Assembly (NCBI GenBank): GCA_034440635.1
Contig: JAOTON010000204.1
Location: 124,001 to 188,000, forward strand
Direction of reading: 5' to 3'
Length of the DNA stretch: 64,000 nt
Source: Lepas anatifera
Taxonomy: Eukaryota > Arthropoda > Thecostraca > Lepadidae
In this document: one piece after another, positions 34,937 through 47,617 of the stretch
How the letters are laid out: the number at the start of each line of letters is the position of its first letter
How positions within the stretch are numbered: position 1 is the stretch's first letter
Made by a program: the position numbers and the translations under genes
Notes under the pieces: model-generated
What the model saw: the letters and a program-made list of their open reading frames with translations, nothing else
Database searches by the model: none
What the model was told of the DNA's origin: nothing

Positions 34937-35768
34937 CACGCGCATTGACGGGGGTCTGAGCCACCTTCGCATTGACGGGGGCGGGACCCGCCCCCCCTAA
35001 GATCTCGAGAACCATGGTAGGTAGCGAAAAACGGTAAACGGCGTTGGGCTGCCCATCCACTTCTCCATCGAAAACCTTTGAACCATTTTTTTGTCAGGTC
35101 ACATTTAAGGTCACGAGAGGTCAAAACATGCCCGTCATAGGGATAACATGTAAATTCAGTTTTTCGGCCATTACATCTGAACAAGTAAAGATAGAGCAAA
35201 ACGACTTGAACTGTATGAATCCTCTTAGCAAGCCAAATCGAATGATATATAATTTGACCTTGCTAGGTCAAATCAAGGATTTGACCTGACCTGAGGTCAG
35301 GTCAGGGTCAAATTATATAAAATTCATATTATTAGAACCGCAGAGCCCAGGCGAGTCTAATGCAGCTAAAATAAATGCTTTATCACTATCCGTTACTGAG
35401 TTATTCCGTAAAAACCATTTTCCCATGTATTTCCAATAGAGAGGTCAGTGTACCTGACCCTAGGTCATCGATATAAAAAATACCGGAACACATTTTAGAG
35501 AACTCGGTGGGGCCATTATGTGATATGAGTTTCAATCGGATAAGTTCACCCTGCTCCGACTTAAGCTATCTTAAACTTTTTTGAGGTCGGGTCACTTGAC
35601 CTGTACTGGTGACCTGACCTGAGATGACCTAACCTTAAAATTTTCACAGAAGTTGTAAAAATGATGATGGAAAAGGTACACCAAGTACGGCGGCGCTACG
35701 CACCGCCGTTTTTCTACTATCTCCGAAAAACCCGAGGGGGCGGGTACCCGCCCCCGTCAATGCGCGTG
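34937..35768 (-). mobile_element. TTAA-flanked element, family B copy 1
   Basis: An 832 bp element with inverted ends CACGCGCATTGACGGGGG and CCCCCGTCAATGCGCGTG. TTAA is intact on the right (35769-35772) and degraded on the left. The interior is rich in TGACCT/AGGTCA hexamers, including a compact palindrome at 35278-35313. It lies just downstream of the large minus-strand exon, in its putative intron. Confidence 0.9.
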
Positions 35769-35772
35769 TTAA

Positions 35773-36074
35773 TAGTGCTGAGTACATTGAGTACCAATCT
35801 GGCTAATCAGTCTTATCAGTGTCAGTTCGTTCAATCGCGTGTCAAAGTACCTGGTTCATTCTTTCCGGATTGCAAGCAGGACATGATACGAGCACGTGAT
35901 GGACTGAAAGTGATTCCGCATAATAATGGCACAGAAGTCCTGCAGACAGAGGTAGCTGACAGATTCACAGCTACACCAGAAACTGAAAATACATTGCAGG
36001 AAATGAGGTGAGGGAAACATATACCTACCAAATAGCATTTCACTATGAAGTCCTATACACAGATCTGAGCTTAC
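35773..36074 (-). other. Start of intron after the large exon
   Basis: A consensus donor AAG/GTAAGC at 36075/36074 ends the coding exon. The frame happens to stay open for another 70 codons into this intron and should not be read as protein. Confidence 0.7.
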
Positions 36075-39000
36075 CTTGCTAAATGACGGAGTGTCGTAAA
36101 CACGTGTTCCCTCAGCGATGAGCAGAGCCTTTTTTCTTTGCCTCTCCGCCTCATCTCTTTTCTTCTCCTCTTCGGTTCTCACAATCACTTCCACCTTTCC
36201 TGATCCGGGAGTCAGATCCAGAGGGTGGATTATTTCCGGTTTCGAGCGATGCTCACCCTTTTCCTTCTTCTTATCCTCCTTGCTTCCACTGCTACTGCTG
36301 CCAAACTTGAGGAGCTTTTTCAGTGAAAACTTTCCACGACGTTTGGGCTCATCCCTCCGCGATTTCCTCTCGCCAGATGAACTAGAAGCACCAAACACCG
36401 TCCCGGCGCTGCTGACCCCATAGATTTTCCGTTTGACCTCTTCCTCGGTCATTACAGCCTCGGTAAGCTGGCCAGCGCGCGGCATGGACTGTGAGCGGGG
36501 CTGCACCGGAATCACTGTATCCCGCGAATAGCACTCGGCGCCAGGGTCAAAGCTGACCAGGGTGGCATTCCGCGCTCGCTTCCGGCGAGACCGAGGGCTT
36601 ACAGAAGAAGCTCGCATGGAGGCAGAAGGCGGAAGGTCTTCATCCTCATCATCATCCGTCGTGTCAGGACGAAAAGAGGAGCGGCGTTCAAAGATGGCAG
36701 ACGAAGCATATGGGTTGGTATCGTCTTTGACGGAAAATTTGACATCACTTTCCGAAGAGACAGGCAAGCTCATTGGTGGCTCTCTCGAGGAGAGTTCACG
36801 AGCCTGTGCACCAGCCAGTTCTCTTGCTGATTGAGCTGGTGGATTGATTGGCACAGGAGGAGGAACAGCACTTTCAACCTTAAGTGTGATCCGAGAATCG
36901 ACCTCTGGTCCTTGATCTTCTGGTTTATGAGATTCTGCAAAGGATTTTTGAGGTAGACTCAATCCTACTAGTTCTGCCACCTCTTCTAGCAGGCCACCAG
37001 CGCTAGCTGGTTGGACAGATTCAGACTGAGACTTAGCTTGGGTGACACTGCTATGCGTCGACGTGCTTGTATCCGCACACTCGTGTGTCCGACCTTCAAT
37101 CACCGTTTCTGTGTCCGCATCATCGTTTTTGCTCTCAGTGGCATGATCAACAGATTCATGGGCCTTCTCTTCAAGCTGAGCTGCTGAATCTGCTACAATG
37201 ATCTCGGGATCATTTTCGGCCGACCTCTTTTCATTGACATCTTCCGTATTTTCAGCTGTATCGGAATTAAGAGACTCTTTTTCCTCGACCCCCTCTTCCA
37301 CCTCAGTTTCTTGGTCTTCACCAGTTTCGGGTTCATCAGCTGGTTCAGAAATGTCTGTCTCTGCAGGAAGGGATTTATCTACCGTTCTTACTTTGGGATC
37401 CACAGGCGGGGAGGGTGACGGTGACTGGTTTTCGTTGACATTCGGGCATGTCTTCACTGGCGTCTCTTCACGGGAGGAGCTGTCTGGAGCTAGTGGAGCC
37501 TGTCGTTTGGTGGTACTGCTGCGATGCCCCATCAACAACAAGCTTGCAATGGCCGCACGATTAGCCTCAAAATCCCCACTGACCGTTCTCTCAACATGCT
37601 CGTGGCCAGGTGGCTGAGGTGCTATTCTGTGCTCTCTTCGTGTTTCACTTGAGGGTTTTCTGTTCTCTATTTTTGGCTCATCGTCCTCCTGGTGTCTCTT
37701 TTCTAGCTCCTCTCTTTGCCTTTCTAGCTCTTTTTCTCTATGCATTGCCCATTCCTTTTTGGTCATACTCTCCTTCCTAGCTGGAGGTCGCGGTGGGGAC
37801 ACACTGATCGTGAGATGGCTCTTTCCCTCCGGTTCGACCGCCGCCGGCTTTACACCCTCCACCAGTTTTGTGAGTCGTGTGGATGCATCTAGAACCGGAC
37901 TTTTTCACTTCGACGCACACGGTGCCTACAGTCATATCCTCTAAGGGCGGTGTGTGCTCATCGACAATAAGAGTAGAGTTTTGACCTTTGTTTACCTTGT
38001 CCTCCACCGTCTGCTGACGATTCTCAGACTGACTGTCATCTGAAGGAGCAGCACACATTTGTGACAGTGCATCCGACGCTTTTGAAGCAGCCTGCCGCCA
38101 GTGAGACTTGCCATCTCTGGCCGTTACGAGTGAGGTCATCTCTCGGGGCTCCGACTGCGCCCGGTCACTACTCTCACTGTCAGTGCTTACTGTCCTGCTC
38201 AGTCGATGCAATTTTGCGGGTTTGGCAGCAATTTTGGGCTTCTCGCGCAAAATTGGTGGTTTCGGAGACCCACCAGAAGGCTTGGAGGCCGCCCTTATCA
38301 CGTGGTGTGTTGGCTTGGTAAGGCGATCATTCCTGATGGCTGGTGATGGTAATGCTGGAGCTTCATCACGAGTAGCTGATGAGCTTGGTTCCACCACTGT
38401 ATTCTTTTCAACAGCCCTCGCCTCATTCAGCCCACTTGAGGTGGATAGGAAAGCACTGTAGCTGTCGTTACACACTTCATCGCGGGAGCTTGTCAGCGAA
38501 TGAAGGAAAGAGGCACGCGGAGACGGTTTCCCGAAGTCGGACGCCGCTGGGGCACGAGCCTTCGTTTCTGTGCGATAACTTATTACAGGCGCCGCGAAGT
38601 TTGCAGTTACCGAAGTCTCGGCTGGTCGGATTGGATTTAGGGTTTCTGACATGTTTGTCTCAGCCATGGCCTTTGACGCGTTTTCATGGGACCGGAAGTT
38701 TTTGTCTGGAAAAGGTGATGTTACGGCACCAGATTTGGTCTCCGATTTTTTGGTTTGAACTTCTTTGCTGTGTTGGACACTTGGCGAAGAAAAGTGAACC
38801 GACTTGTCTTGATTATCTACGTCTTTGTCGATTAGTTTCTGAAGCGCAGAACTTCGGGCTGATGCCCGTAATTGTTCTGCAGGTTCTTCAGTGGCGTCAT
38901 TTCTTCCATTGCCATCACTAGACGTCGAAAGAGAAGTGAGAGTTGTGTATCTTGGTTCTGTTATGTGAAGGCTTCCATCCCTTCTTTTATCCAGACTACT

Positions 39001-40750
39001 ATTGTGCTCATTCTCTTGCTCTACACTGTGACAATGTGTGTCCGTTTCCCGGTGTTTGTTCATACTCACATCCTCATTATCGAAGCTTAGGCTTCTCTTA
39101 TCACCTTTATCCTCTAGCTCACGTTCTTTGCTATCAGTACCAGCGATTGAGTCACTGATGCTCGGGAAATAGTTGTCTGAGCTATCTCCAACATCTTGTT
39201 CGACCTCGTCACTCAGTTTCGGGAGGTGCCTCGACACGGGCTGAGGCCACTTTTCTGCCGGACAAGCTAGTTCGAGTCGCAGGTGAGGGTGCTTGGTTTG
39301 GCACATCAGATACGTTCCAATCAGGCTCTCGTGACTCAGCGGTCGACTCCAGCTGTTTGCTCGCTAATTGCGGAGAAGTGCGCCTCGTTGACGTTGGTTT
39401 TGACGGACTGGTAGCTGTTTTGGTGGGATTGACATCTGGATGGAGGTCAGCTGGCAGGCTGGAAGGTCCCTCTGAGCGTGGCACCGTACCATCACCGTTC
39501 ACAGCTGTCTCGCTCCGGCGACCTCCGATCGAGAAGCTCAGTCTTGTTTCGACCTTGTTGGATATTGCTGGGTCACCTGTCGAGCCAGGGAACTCAATAA
39601 CCGATACTGTTTCAGCTACACTGTGTGGTCCGTCGCTGCCGATCTCCACACTCGTGGTCTTCCGTGGTTTGTCGTCAATCAAATCATCCAGCCTAGTAAT
39701 TTTCTCAGCCATTTTGGAGTCGCCATTTGCAGAGCCTTCTTCTCGCCTCTCCACCATCTCGCGCCTACTCTCCGTTACTACCTGTCCGTTCTTCATCGGC
39801 GCCACCAAATTAACTTTGACACCACCAGGACTTCGGACTGAAGAGAATGGAGCTATGCTCACCAAAGGAGTGAACTTCTTGTGCCGACCGGTGAGCGCGC
39901 TCCGCTCCGTGGTCCTATCGTTCTCATCGACCCAGTCCACTAGGGTCCTAGACGTGCCGGAGAGATTGCTGGCGATGCTGTTGAAGTCGGTGTTTCGTTT
40001 TGTGAGGTTCCAGAGCTGTCGCTCGGCTGCGGTGAGAACGTCGCTGGTGTCCGCTGACTCAGTGGCCGCCTGGTCCTCGTCACTCGAGGACGCGACCTCT
40101 TCAGCCACATCGCCACCGTAGCCAATCACTTCAGCGTGCTCAGAGAAGGTGATTGTCCTTTTACGACGGGTGCGACCACTACTATCCAATACAAGGATGC
40201 CGCGCAAACCAGCCACCAGAGTTCGATTCACGGCAGCGGCCACCTCCTCCACATCGCGTGACTGACCCTGCGAGCTGTCTGACTCGACCACGCCGGCGCC
40301 GCTGGCGTGGTCGGCCATCTGGAGCGCGCTGCCACTGCTGGCGTGGTCCGCCATTTGGACCAGCCTGCTGCTGGTGAGCCGGCCGGCGCCGCCGCTATCC
40401 GTCAGCTGCTTCATGTCCCGCGGCTCCGAGCTGTGCCGCGGAGGCGACTGCAGGCCTCTCAGCAGCGCCGTCGACTTCAGCGCCAGACTTCCGCCGCGGC
40501 TGCTGGAGCCGGGCCGGCCCAGGAGGTCAGTGAGGGCGGAGCCGCCGTTGTAGCTGCCGGGCCGCCCCTGGACGCCGCTGTAGCGCCGGGTCAACTGATC
40601 CAGCCCCACCAGCACGTCGGCGGCGCGCGCTGCACCGCTACCCGTGAGCGGAGCGCCGCCGCCCGGATGCTCCTCCTCAGACTTGAAACAGTTGGAGCAG
40701 AGGTCTTTACGCCAGGCGTTCTGTACGAAGTGATGACATATCACCGACAT
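36075..40750 (-). CDS. Large scaffold-like protein exon, PEAK/PRAG-like N-terminus
   Basis: One huge exon, about 1,558 codons, read as three overlapping frames: 40750-39209, 39306-37777 and 37900-36075. The ATG at 40750 starts with CHHFVQNAW and then DLCSNCFKSEEEH. This C-x12-C-x2-C-x6-H pattern matches the N-terminal W...C.NCF....H signature of the PEAK1/PRAG1 pseudokinase scaffolds. The middle, near codon 830, has REKPKIAAKPAK, like the KPTIAVKPT motifs of that family. Most of the rest is Ser/Pro/acid-rich and probably disordered. A charged helical stretch (MTKKEWAMHREKELERQREE) follows, then a basic block GKFSLKKLLKFG, then VYDTPSFSK at the donor. The kinase-like part would be in later exons toward lower coordinates but was not found. 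Reading passes between frames near 39217-39223 and 37901-37905, each by one surplus base. The exon is certain to be coding. The family is tentative; another cytoskeletal or RhoGEF-linked scaffold is possible. Confidence 0.75.
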
Positions 40751-41321
40751 GATAATCCCCAGCCAGGGGCTGCCCGTGCATTATTTCCTTGTGCCAGTCC
40801 GGAACGCTTGTGGTTACTGTAAAGCGGTTGGTTTAACGACGGCGACGAGAAGAAAAGAGTGCGTTAAACCGACAAGACGTGCAGCGGCATCCAACGTTAA
40901 GGCCGTGGATTACGATGCACGCGATGTCAAGATTGATTCATACTCCATCATCTGCCACTTTGAAGGTTCGAGTGACACGGGGTGTTATCGACCGACGCCA
41001 CGTTGTGGTCGCCAAGGTTTCTTTGCAGCAAGTCGCTGAGAGGTCAGTAGTCCTCAGTTACAGTCTTGTTTCTGATTATTATCACGCAGTACGTGATCGA
41101 TGGACTCTTTTCAGGCAATAAGATCCAGTTTTATTTCTAAGCTGCACGCTGTTAATTTTATGGCTATGCGTGTCTTTCAGCCTTAATTTCGGATGCAATA
41201 AATGATTTGGAATAATTTTTTCTATTCAGCCTATGCCGAGAGCACTTCAAACACTCGGCAAAAGACACACCACACAAAAATTCCCCTACTAATTTGTCAC
41301 TCGCCCCCGCACACCCCTCAC

Positions 41322-41470
41322 CCGCCGGCTCGCCTCGGCGCAGACTGCGGCGGCAGGGCCGAACGCGGCCGATCACCGACCTCAAAACACCACGGCGCCG
41401 GGTACATTCTCTGGCAGCGCCGACCATATGCTGGTACACGCTCAGACAGTGAGTCATCGACGGCGCTGAA
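41322..41470 (-). promoter_or_regulatory. CpG-rich island, possible 5' exon/promoter of the large minus-strand gene
   Basis: Markedly CpG-dense sequence about 600 bp upstream of the ATG. On the minus strand it contains a consensus-like donor GGCGG/GTGAGG ending at 41322. A splice acceptor candidate TTTACAG lies at about 40817-40823, upstream of the ATG. This fits a non-coding first exon and promoter, but no TATA box or initiator could be fixed. Confidence 0.3.
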
Positions 41471-42261
41471 CACGGTGTATCCAGCCGTTCCCGTCTCCCC
41501 CAGTTCGCATTCCCAGGCGGGTAACGGCGGTTATGGAGGTGAAATCAAGGTTACCTGCACCCATTGGCGCCTCGGGCAATGGCTCCAGAGAGGGGACTGA
41601 GAAATGGGAACTGACGTATAAGGGGACGACCGAGCTGACAGGCGTTGTGTTGAGAGAGGCATAGCATGCATGGTCCTAGCAATTGGGACACTTGAACAAC
41701 CAAGGTAGTCTACGCAGCCTAACACGCTGTACTTTTGCAAACAAAATAGTATTTGCTTAAGTGCACACATTTTGTATGCATAGGCCATCGGTAAGGGCTA
41801 TTAAATCAAGCCAAATAGCTGATGTTTAAAAATATCAACGCCTAAAAAAAGGTTTAAACGGATTAAGTGGAGGTAAAAACAGAATCTGGGCACCCTTAAC
41901 AGGTTTTGTTTAATTCAAGTTTATTAGAGCTATGGTTTTGAGCTATAATCTTCCAGATATGTTGTTCGCAAAATTGTCAAAAAAGGACGCCAGCTCGAAG
42001 ATGTGTCAACATTAAAACCATCAGTTTTTTGCCGTAACCATTTTGGTCCAAAAAGGCACCGTCAGAGGTAAAAATATCTTTGGATGTCATTAGCTAGGTT
42101 TTTAATGCACAGAATCGTTACTACCGCTAAGATTTCACGAACACCAGGTACACGTTTGCGTTCATTTGATTGGTGCATGCTCCATGCAATAGTAACTAAA
42201 AACGTGACTACACGCACGTGTCATACCCCTAAATTGTTGTAGCTTAAAGAGACTAACAATA
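41471..42261. other. Spacer, nothing recognised
   Basis: AT-rich, no gene or repeat recognised. Confidence 0.5.
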
Positions 42262-42347
42262 ATTGTTGGGGTTTAACGACGCACCAACTGCCAGGGTCAT
42301 ACGGCGTCACCAACTCTCACCCTGTTGGAAGGGATTTTCGTTTAAAA
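42262..42347 (-). mobile_element. SINE family 2, 3' tail only
   Basis: The plus strand reads TTGTTGGGGTTTAACGACGC, then CAGGGTCATACGGCGTCACC, the complement of the SINE family 2 tail. The tRNA-like head is missing. Confidence 0.8.
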
Positions 42348-42391
42348 GTTAGTATTGCAAAGGTATGAAAAACAGAAACTAGACACTTTGA

Positions 42392-43611
42392 CCCATGCCC
42401 CACCGGGGTTCTGGCGCCACCTTCGCCCCACCGGGGTCCATCGATGGCCCTTCTCTAATTTCGAAAATATGGGGTCTAGCGAAAATCTGCAAAGTGCGTT
42501 GGAAAGCCTTGGCAATTCTGTATGGGCTTACTGCGCATATGTGAGCGCTCAGGTCAATGGTTTGACCTCCAGAGGTCTAGTTGGATCACGATAGGCTATT
42601 TCCACTAAAATATGTAGTATCTAAGAAACCTGGTCATAGCTCTCATGCCATTAGATTTATTAAAATCTGGTAAAGTATATTTGCTAGTAAAATTCCAGGG
42701 TTTTCTTTGCTATGCGGAACATAATGACCTACCGCCACTGCTTTCACCTCCAGAGGGCGCCTCTTGATCTATCATGACCTGAGGTCACAGAAGGTCATAA
42801 AGTAGGCATGCCGTATATCAAACGAAATCCAGTGACAAGACATACAAGATGACGTTTAGCTCAGCACTCTAGCTTGAAAAGGTCTAAAGTTATCGTCAAC
42901 ATACTGTTATTGACCCCTGGTGACCTTTGATGACATCAAATAAGTGAAAGGGAAAATATCGCCCCTGAAATTCGTAAAAGGGTTGCCAAGAATGATTTCT
43001 GAGGGTCACTTTTTGTGACTTTTAGATCATAAGACAACTTTTCTCTATGTTTTTAATGGGAGAGGTCACCTCGTCACCTGACCTCCGGCCACCAAATGAG
43101 GAGCGGACGCAGACCCGAGTTTGGGGGGGCCAAACCCATGTCTGACTCCTCCTGGGGGGGTGGGAGCGATTTTTTTGCTCTACAGACCTAGTGTAAACAC
43201 CTTTTTTCAAAAATTATCCGGCGTTTGGGGGGCAAAAGATAGCTTGCCCCCTCCAGCGCTTTGGGGGGGCCATGGCCGGAATGCCCCCCTTGCGTCCGCC
43301 AATGAACCAAATCGGAAAAGTCCCGGACATACATTTTGTAGACCCTGGAGTGGTCCTCAAGCGTGGAAATTTTCAAATCGACCGGCTCAGAAATGTGGCT
43401 ATAGAAGAGCTCAAAATTGGAAGTGAGGTGAACTTGTTTGACCTTGCCTGATGACCGACCTAGTGTGGCCCAGGGTAAAACAATTTCAGGGATGGTATGA
43501 AATTATGGGGTGAAAGAAGGACTGCTAAACTGCGGTGCTCCACTTAGCGTTTTTCTGTTATTTGTAAATAAAACCTTAGTGGAGCCATCGATGGCCCCGG
43601 TGGGGCGAGGG
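42392..43611 (+). mobile_element. TTAA-flanked element, family A copy 2, with an insertion
   Basis: Begins CCCATGCCCCACCGGGG after a degraded TTGA and ends GGTGGGGCGAGGG before TTAA at 43612-43615. Without the 201 bp insert at 43100-43300 and its 5 bp duplication it is 1,014 bp, close to copy 1 (1,031 bp). It is more diverged than copy 1. Confidence 0.85.
43100..43300. mobile_element. 201 bp G-rich MITE inside family A copy 2
   Basis: Flanked by AATGA at 43095-43099 and 43301-43305. The ends GGAGCGGACGCAGACC and, inverted, GGCGGACGCAAGGGGGG form imperfect terminal repeats. Copies A1 and A3 lack the insert at the corresponding place. The interior has runs of seven to eight G, and the superfamily is unclear. 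Confidence 0.75.
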
Positions 43612-43615
43612 TTAA

Positions 43616-44938
43616 CATGGAAAAATGCGTACAAAACAGGCTTTTATAATTGACTATTGCAACTAGGTATTTAGCTCAGCCAGCAACCATCAAAATGATA
43701 CAGTCCATACCCATTGTCAGTTTGGATCCTCCTAACTAGTTTGAATTGCTGAAACCACCTGTCACGAAAAATTGTATGAAATTGTACCTATATTACGTCG
43801 TTTAAACTTGAACAGAAACTCGTCAGAATCGCTTGATCGCTTGATGATTTGATTACTTTTTAGTCCATTTGCCATCATTTTATAGAAATTGATTAATTCT
43901 TGCTTACAACTGACCCAAAATTGTATTTGTCCACTTAAAGAAATGTGGTACCCCCTGTCGACGATGTTTTTGAGCAACATGTGTTAAAATAATGGATTCT
44001 TATTCCGTTGAAAATAGCATTAGATTTGTTTCATTGGTTTAATTGTCCTTCGTGAAAGGTAAAAAATTATCCAAATCGGTATGACGTCAATTTTTCGTGC
44101 GGTCCGGTAACGTTTTGGGTTCGAGGTTACTCTCTTTTTATGTCATAGAATATTACAAGTACAAATCAAGCGATTTGTAGCTAAAAGAGGATGTTGTAGG
44201 GATATAAAAGGACACTGAGCAGTTTCTGCTATCTTTTAAATTATTTCACGTTATAAAATAATCATTGACGAAAGTTGTATGCCTTTATAGCCACCAGTAC
44301 CAAAAACATGTTTATATATACCACGTAGGTTTTAAAGGGGTCCAAGTAAAAAGCATTATCTGCGGAGCTTGGTTTGAACATTATGTAACTTTCCCCAGGT
44401 TCACCTCATACCACGTGACCACCCGGGAAGGAGGGGGTCGAGAGGAGGTGAATTTGTGAATTTTTTTTATATGCGAAAGGTAAGCTATGAGACAAAGGAA
44501 AATCGATCAGGTGGTTTCTTGGCATGCTCTATCACGTATTAAAATAATACCAGTTAAGATAACCTCTCAGTTCAGACCCCGTTACGAGTGACACTGTGAC
44601 TAAAACACTCCCTTCAAAGTGCCTATTAATGTATTCGTCCCTTTATCTTGGGTGTGGGTGTGCCTTATAGTGGACAATTGAGCAACCAAATTCTTTCACA
44701 TGCACTGCTGGGGGGATACGGATCACAGGGGAGGGAGATACAAGGGGGAGATACGCATCAACAACACTGCCTAACACGACACAACGCCTAAATACTCGGT
44801 ATTCCTTATGGTTTGGGTGAAATGTACCCAATTCAAGGCTAAAAGTTTGCACGAATTAACACCTACTGCTATCAAGAAAGTAGGTAATCTAGCTGCGAAT
44901 GAATGTGATGAACAGAAATATAATTATTTAGTAATTAA
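43616..44938. other. Spacer, nothing recognised
   Basis: AT-rich with only short frames. No gene or named repeat seen. Confidence 0.5.
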
Positions 44939-45774
44939 TACGCGCATTGACGATGGGCAGGTACCCGCCCCCTCGGGTATTTCGGAGATAGCATAAAAAC
45001 GGCGGTGCGTAGCGCCGCCGTACTTGGCATACCTTTTTCTCATCATTTTTACAACTTTTGTGGAAAATTTTAAGGTTAGGTCATATCAGGCCAGGTCACC
45101 AGTACAGGTTAAGTGACCTGACCTCAAACATTTTTAAGATAACATAATTCGGAACAGGGCGCACTCATCCGATTGAAACTCATATCACATAATGGGCCCA
45201 CCGAGTTCTCTACGATATGTTCCGGTAGTTTTTAATATCGATGACCTAAGGTCAGCTACGAGCCATGACCTCTGTATTGGAAATACATGGGAAAAATGGT
45301 TTTACCTGAATAACTTAGTAAGGGATGGTGGTAGAGCGTTTGTTTTAACTGCATTAGATTTGCCTTGTCCTTGCGGTTCTAATTGTATGCCTTTTACCTA
45401 ATTTGATATCGACTTGACCTCAGGTCAGGATCCTTTATTTGACCTAGCAATGTCATATCATATATCATTCGATTTGCCTTGCTGCGAGGATTCATATGGT
45501 TTAAATCGTTTTGCTCTATCTTTACTTGTTCAGATGTAATGACCGAAAACCTTCATTTTCATGTTATCCCTATGACGCCATGTTTTGCCCTCTAGTAACC
45601 TTGAATATGACCTGACAAAAAATGGTTCAAATATTTTCGATGGACAAGTGGATGGGCTACCAATCACCGTTTACTGTTTTTCGCTACCTAGCGTTGTTCT
45701 TGAGATCTTAGGGGGGCGGGTACCCGCCACCCCCGTCAAAGCGAAGGTGGCTCAGACCCCCGTCAATGCGCGTG
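44939..45774 (+). mobile_element. TTAA-flanked element, family B copy 2
   Basis: An 836 bp element, left end TACGCGCATTGACGATGGGC, right end CCCCGTCAATGCGCGTG, with TTAA at 44935-44938 and 45775-45778. It is in the opposite orientation to copy 1. AGGTCA hexamers are frequent. Apparent frames inside are spurious. Confidence 0.9.
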
Positions 45775-45778
45775 TTAA

Positions 45779-46404
45779 GCCAGCTGAATATTCACAGCCG
45801 GAGGGCAACGTTTTTGACCGTCTCACCGATTACAATGATAGGTAGCTCTGATAGGTTTGGCAATGTGAGCTTTCATTTTTTGCTGGAGATGCGATATTTA
45901 CTTCCCAAGCCCTTGAACGCAGCTTACGGTGGCCTATTTTCCCCACCGTGTTCGATTTTTTCAGGCAAATGTCACTATCCCATGGATTGGTTAATACATA
46001 ACCCAGACATAAATTGGCTAAGTCTAGCGCTCACCTTTCCACCATATGCAAGTCGTCCGATGAATTGCTACAAAACGACACTAAGCTACCACCGGCCCTA
46101 AAAATGCACATATAAATGAGCAGTATAATCCCTCTTATTCTTCATGGTGAGAAGAACATATATTTCGGATTCGTCTTACAAAGAGTTCTTGTCGAAAATA
46201 ACACAGTTTATCTCGTCGTAACCATTTTCGAGTTTCTACAGCTGTGTGTCAAGACGCATAGCAATGCATTAAATTTATGGCCTTGTTAAGGTAAGTGCAT
46301 TGCCACAAAATTTATTGCCGATAAACGAAATGTGTGTGGCATAACTGTCCGCTATTAAATGAAAGGATAAAGCCGGCAAAACAGGCGTCGTGCGAATAAT
46401 TTTT
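45779..46404. other. Spacer, nothing recognised
   Basis: No gene seen. Confidence 0.5.
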
Positions 46405-46585
46405 TTGGCGTTTGACTACGCACCAAATGCCAACGTTATACGGCATCGCCAACTCTCATCCTGTTGTGAGGTATTTCAGGAATCCAATCAACTCATTCAG
46501 AGGCTCCACCGGGACTTGAGCCCGGGATCGGTGGCTTAGGAGACTTTGATACTATCCACTAAAACTCCCATCCCCTAGGTGTAGT
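46405..46585 (-). mobile_element. SINE family 2 copy, minus strand
   Basis: The tail complement GACTACGCACCAAATGCCAA lies at the left. The B box complement GGGACTTGAGCCCGGGATC is at about 46512-46530, and the head ends near 46585. It is more diverged than the copy at 26710. Confidence 0.8.
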
Positions 46586-47599
46586 GGGAGCAGAATTTCA
46601 TGGACGCCACTGGTCGAAAACGAACAAATTTAAATTGTCTCTGCAAAGCTCTAAGATTTTGAAATGGTACAATGTGATCAAAGACCTTCCGTACTTGACT
46701 CCTTACTTTACTCCTACGCTATGGGTCAAACGTCCTAGTGTATTCACCGGTGGTACCAGCAGGTGGCATCTGGGCCATGTCACTGCCGACCAAAAAGACA
46801 TTCGGGCCATGTCCCCAGATGCGGCTCTCCAAATCGCTGGATTCTGCTAACATTAATGTATCACAGCATTACCGTAAATACCGAATTACGATAGTTTGCA
46901 GTTACCCCCCCCTCCCCTCCTCCTCCCGAACGTCTGGGTCTCTGTTGAGTCGTGGCCACTCAAAAGCTTCTTGAATCGCCAAAAAGGTGCGTCCGCTTTC
47001 TTCATTTGTTCTTTCCTGCAATAGAAATAGGGTAGCGGCGGGGTCGTTAGTTAGCGGCATGTCGGCCTTGATGTTTTTGGCTTCCTTTGTTTTAGATTAT
47101 CTTAGGAGGAAAAAACAGTTCTTTGTGACTGGCATTGCCTTTCAGGACGTATATCAACAAAAACCACACCGAAGACTTTGCAAAAAAATCGGTTCGACGA
47201 ACAATTAGCAGGCGAGAAAAACATTGGTCTCTGTATGATGCGAACATTGTTTACGCGTTTAGAGCGGCAGCCGGACGGATACATCCAGACAAACCTGTAC
47301 GAAAGTGATCGAACGGGTAAGGTATCTCAGAAAACTGATAATTCAAGCGTTAAAACAGGCATTTCTCTCAAGCTGGTTGTAATTTTTCTGGCCAGAAATC
47401 CTTGTCTGCAGTCTGGTTTATGATGTATCCAATAGTGTCGGAATAGTTTCTCCTTGCTTCCAATTTTTTCGAATATTTCCACTGGTTTAGAAACTCACCT
47501 ATTACCCCTCCACCAGCCGTATGATCAATGATGTCGGTGCGCCCTAAACTCCATCCCCCTCCACCACAGCGCAGTAGGAGAGCTGCATTTCATGCGGAC
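46586..47599. other. Spacer, no gene recognised
   Basis: Short frames only. GC content rises after 47500 toward the minisatellite. Confidence 0.5.
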
Positions 47600-47617
47600 G
47601 GGGAGCACCAGCGTCAC

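Noticed and set aside
35856..36074. C-terminal extension of the large minus-strand frame
   Set aside because: It lies beyond a consensus GTAAGC donor and reads as intron.
39357..40121. 254-codon plus-strand frame
   Set aside because: Antisense shadow of the large minus-strand coding exon. Codon character and conserved motifs are on the minus strand.
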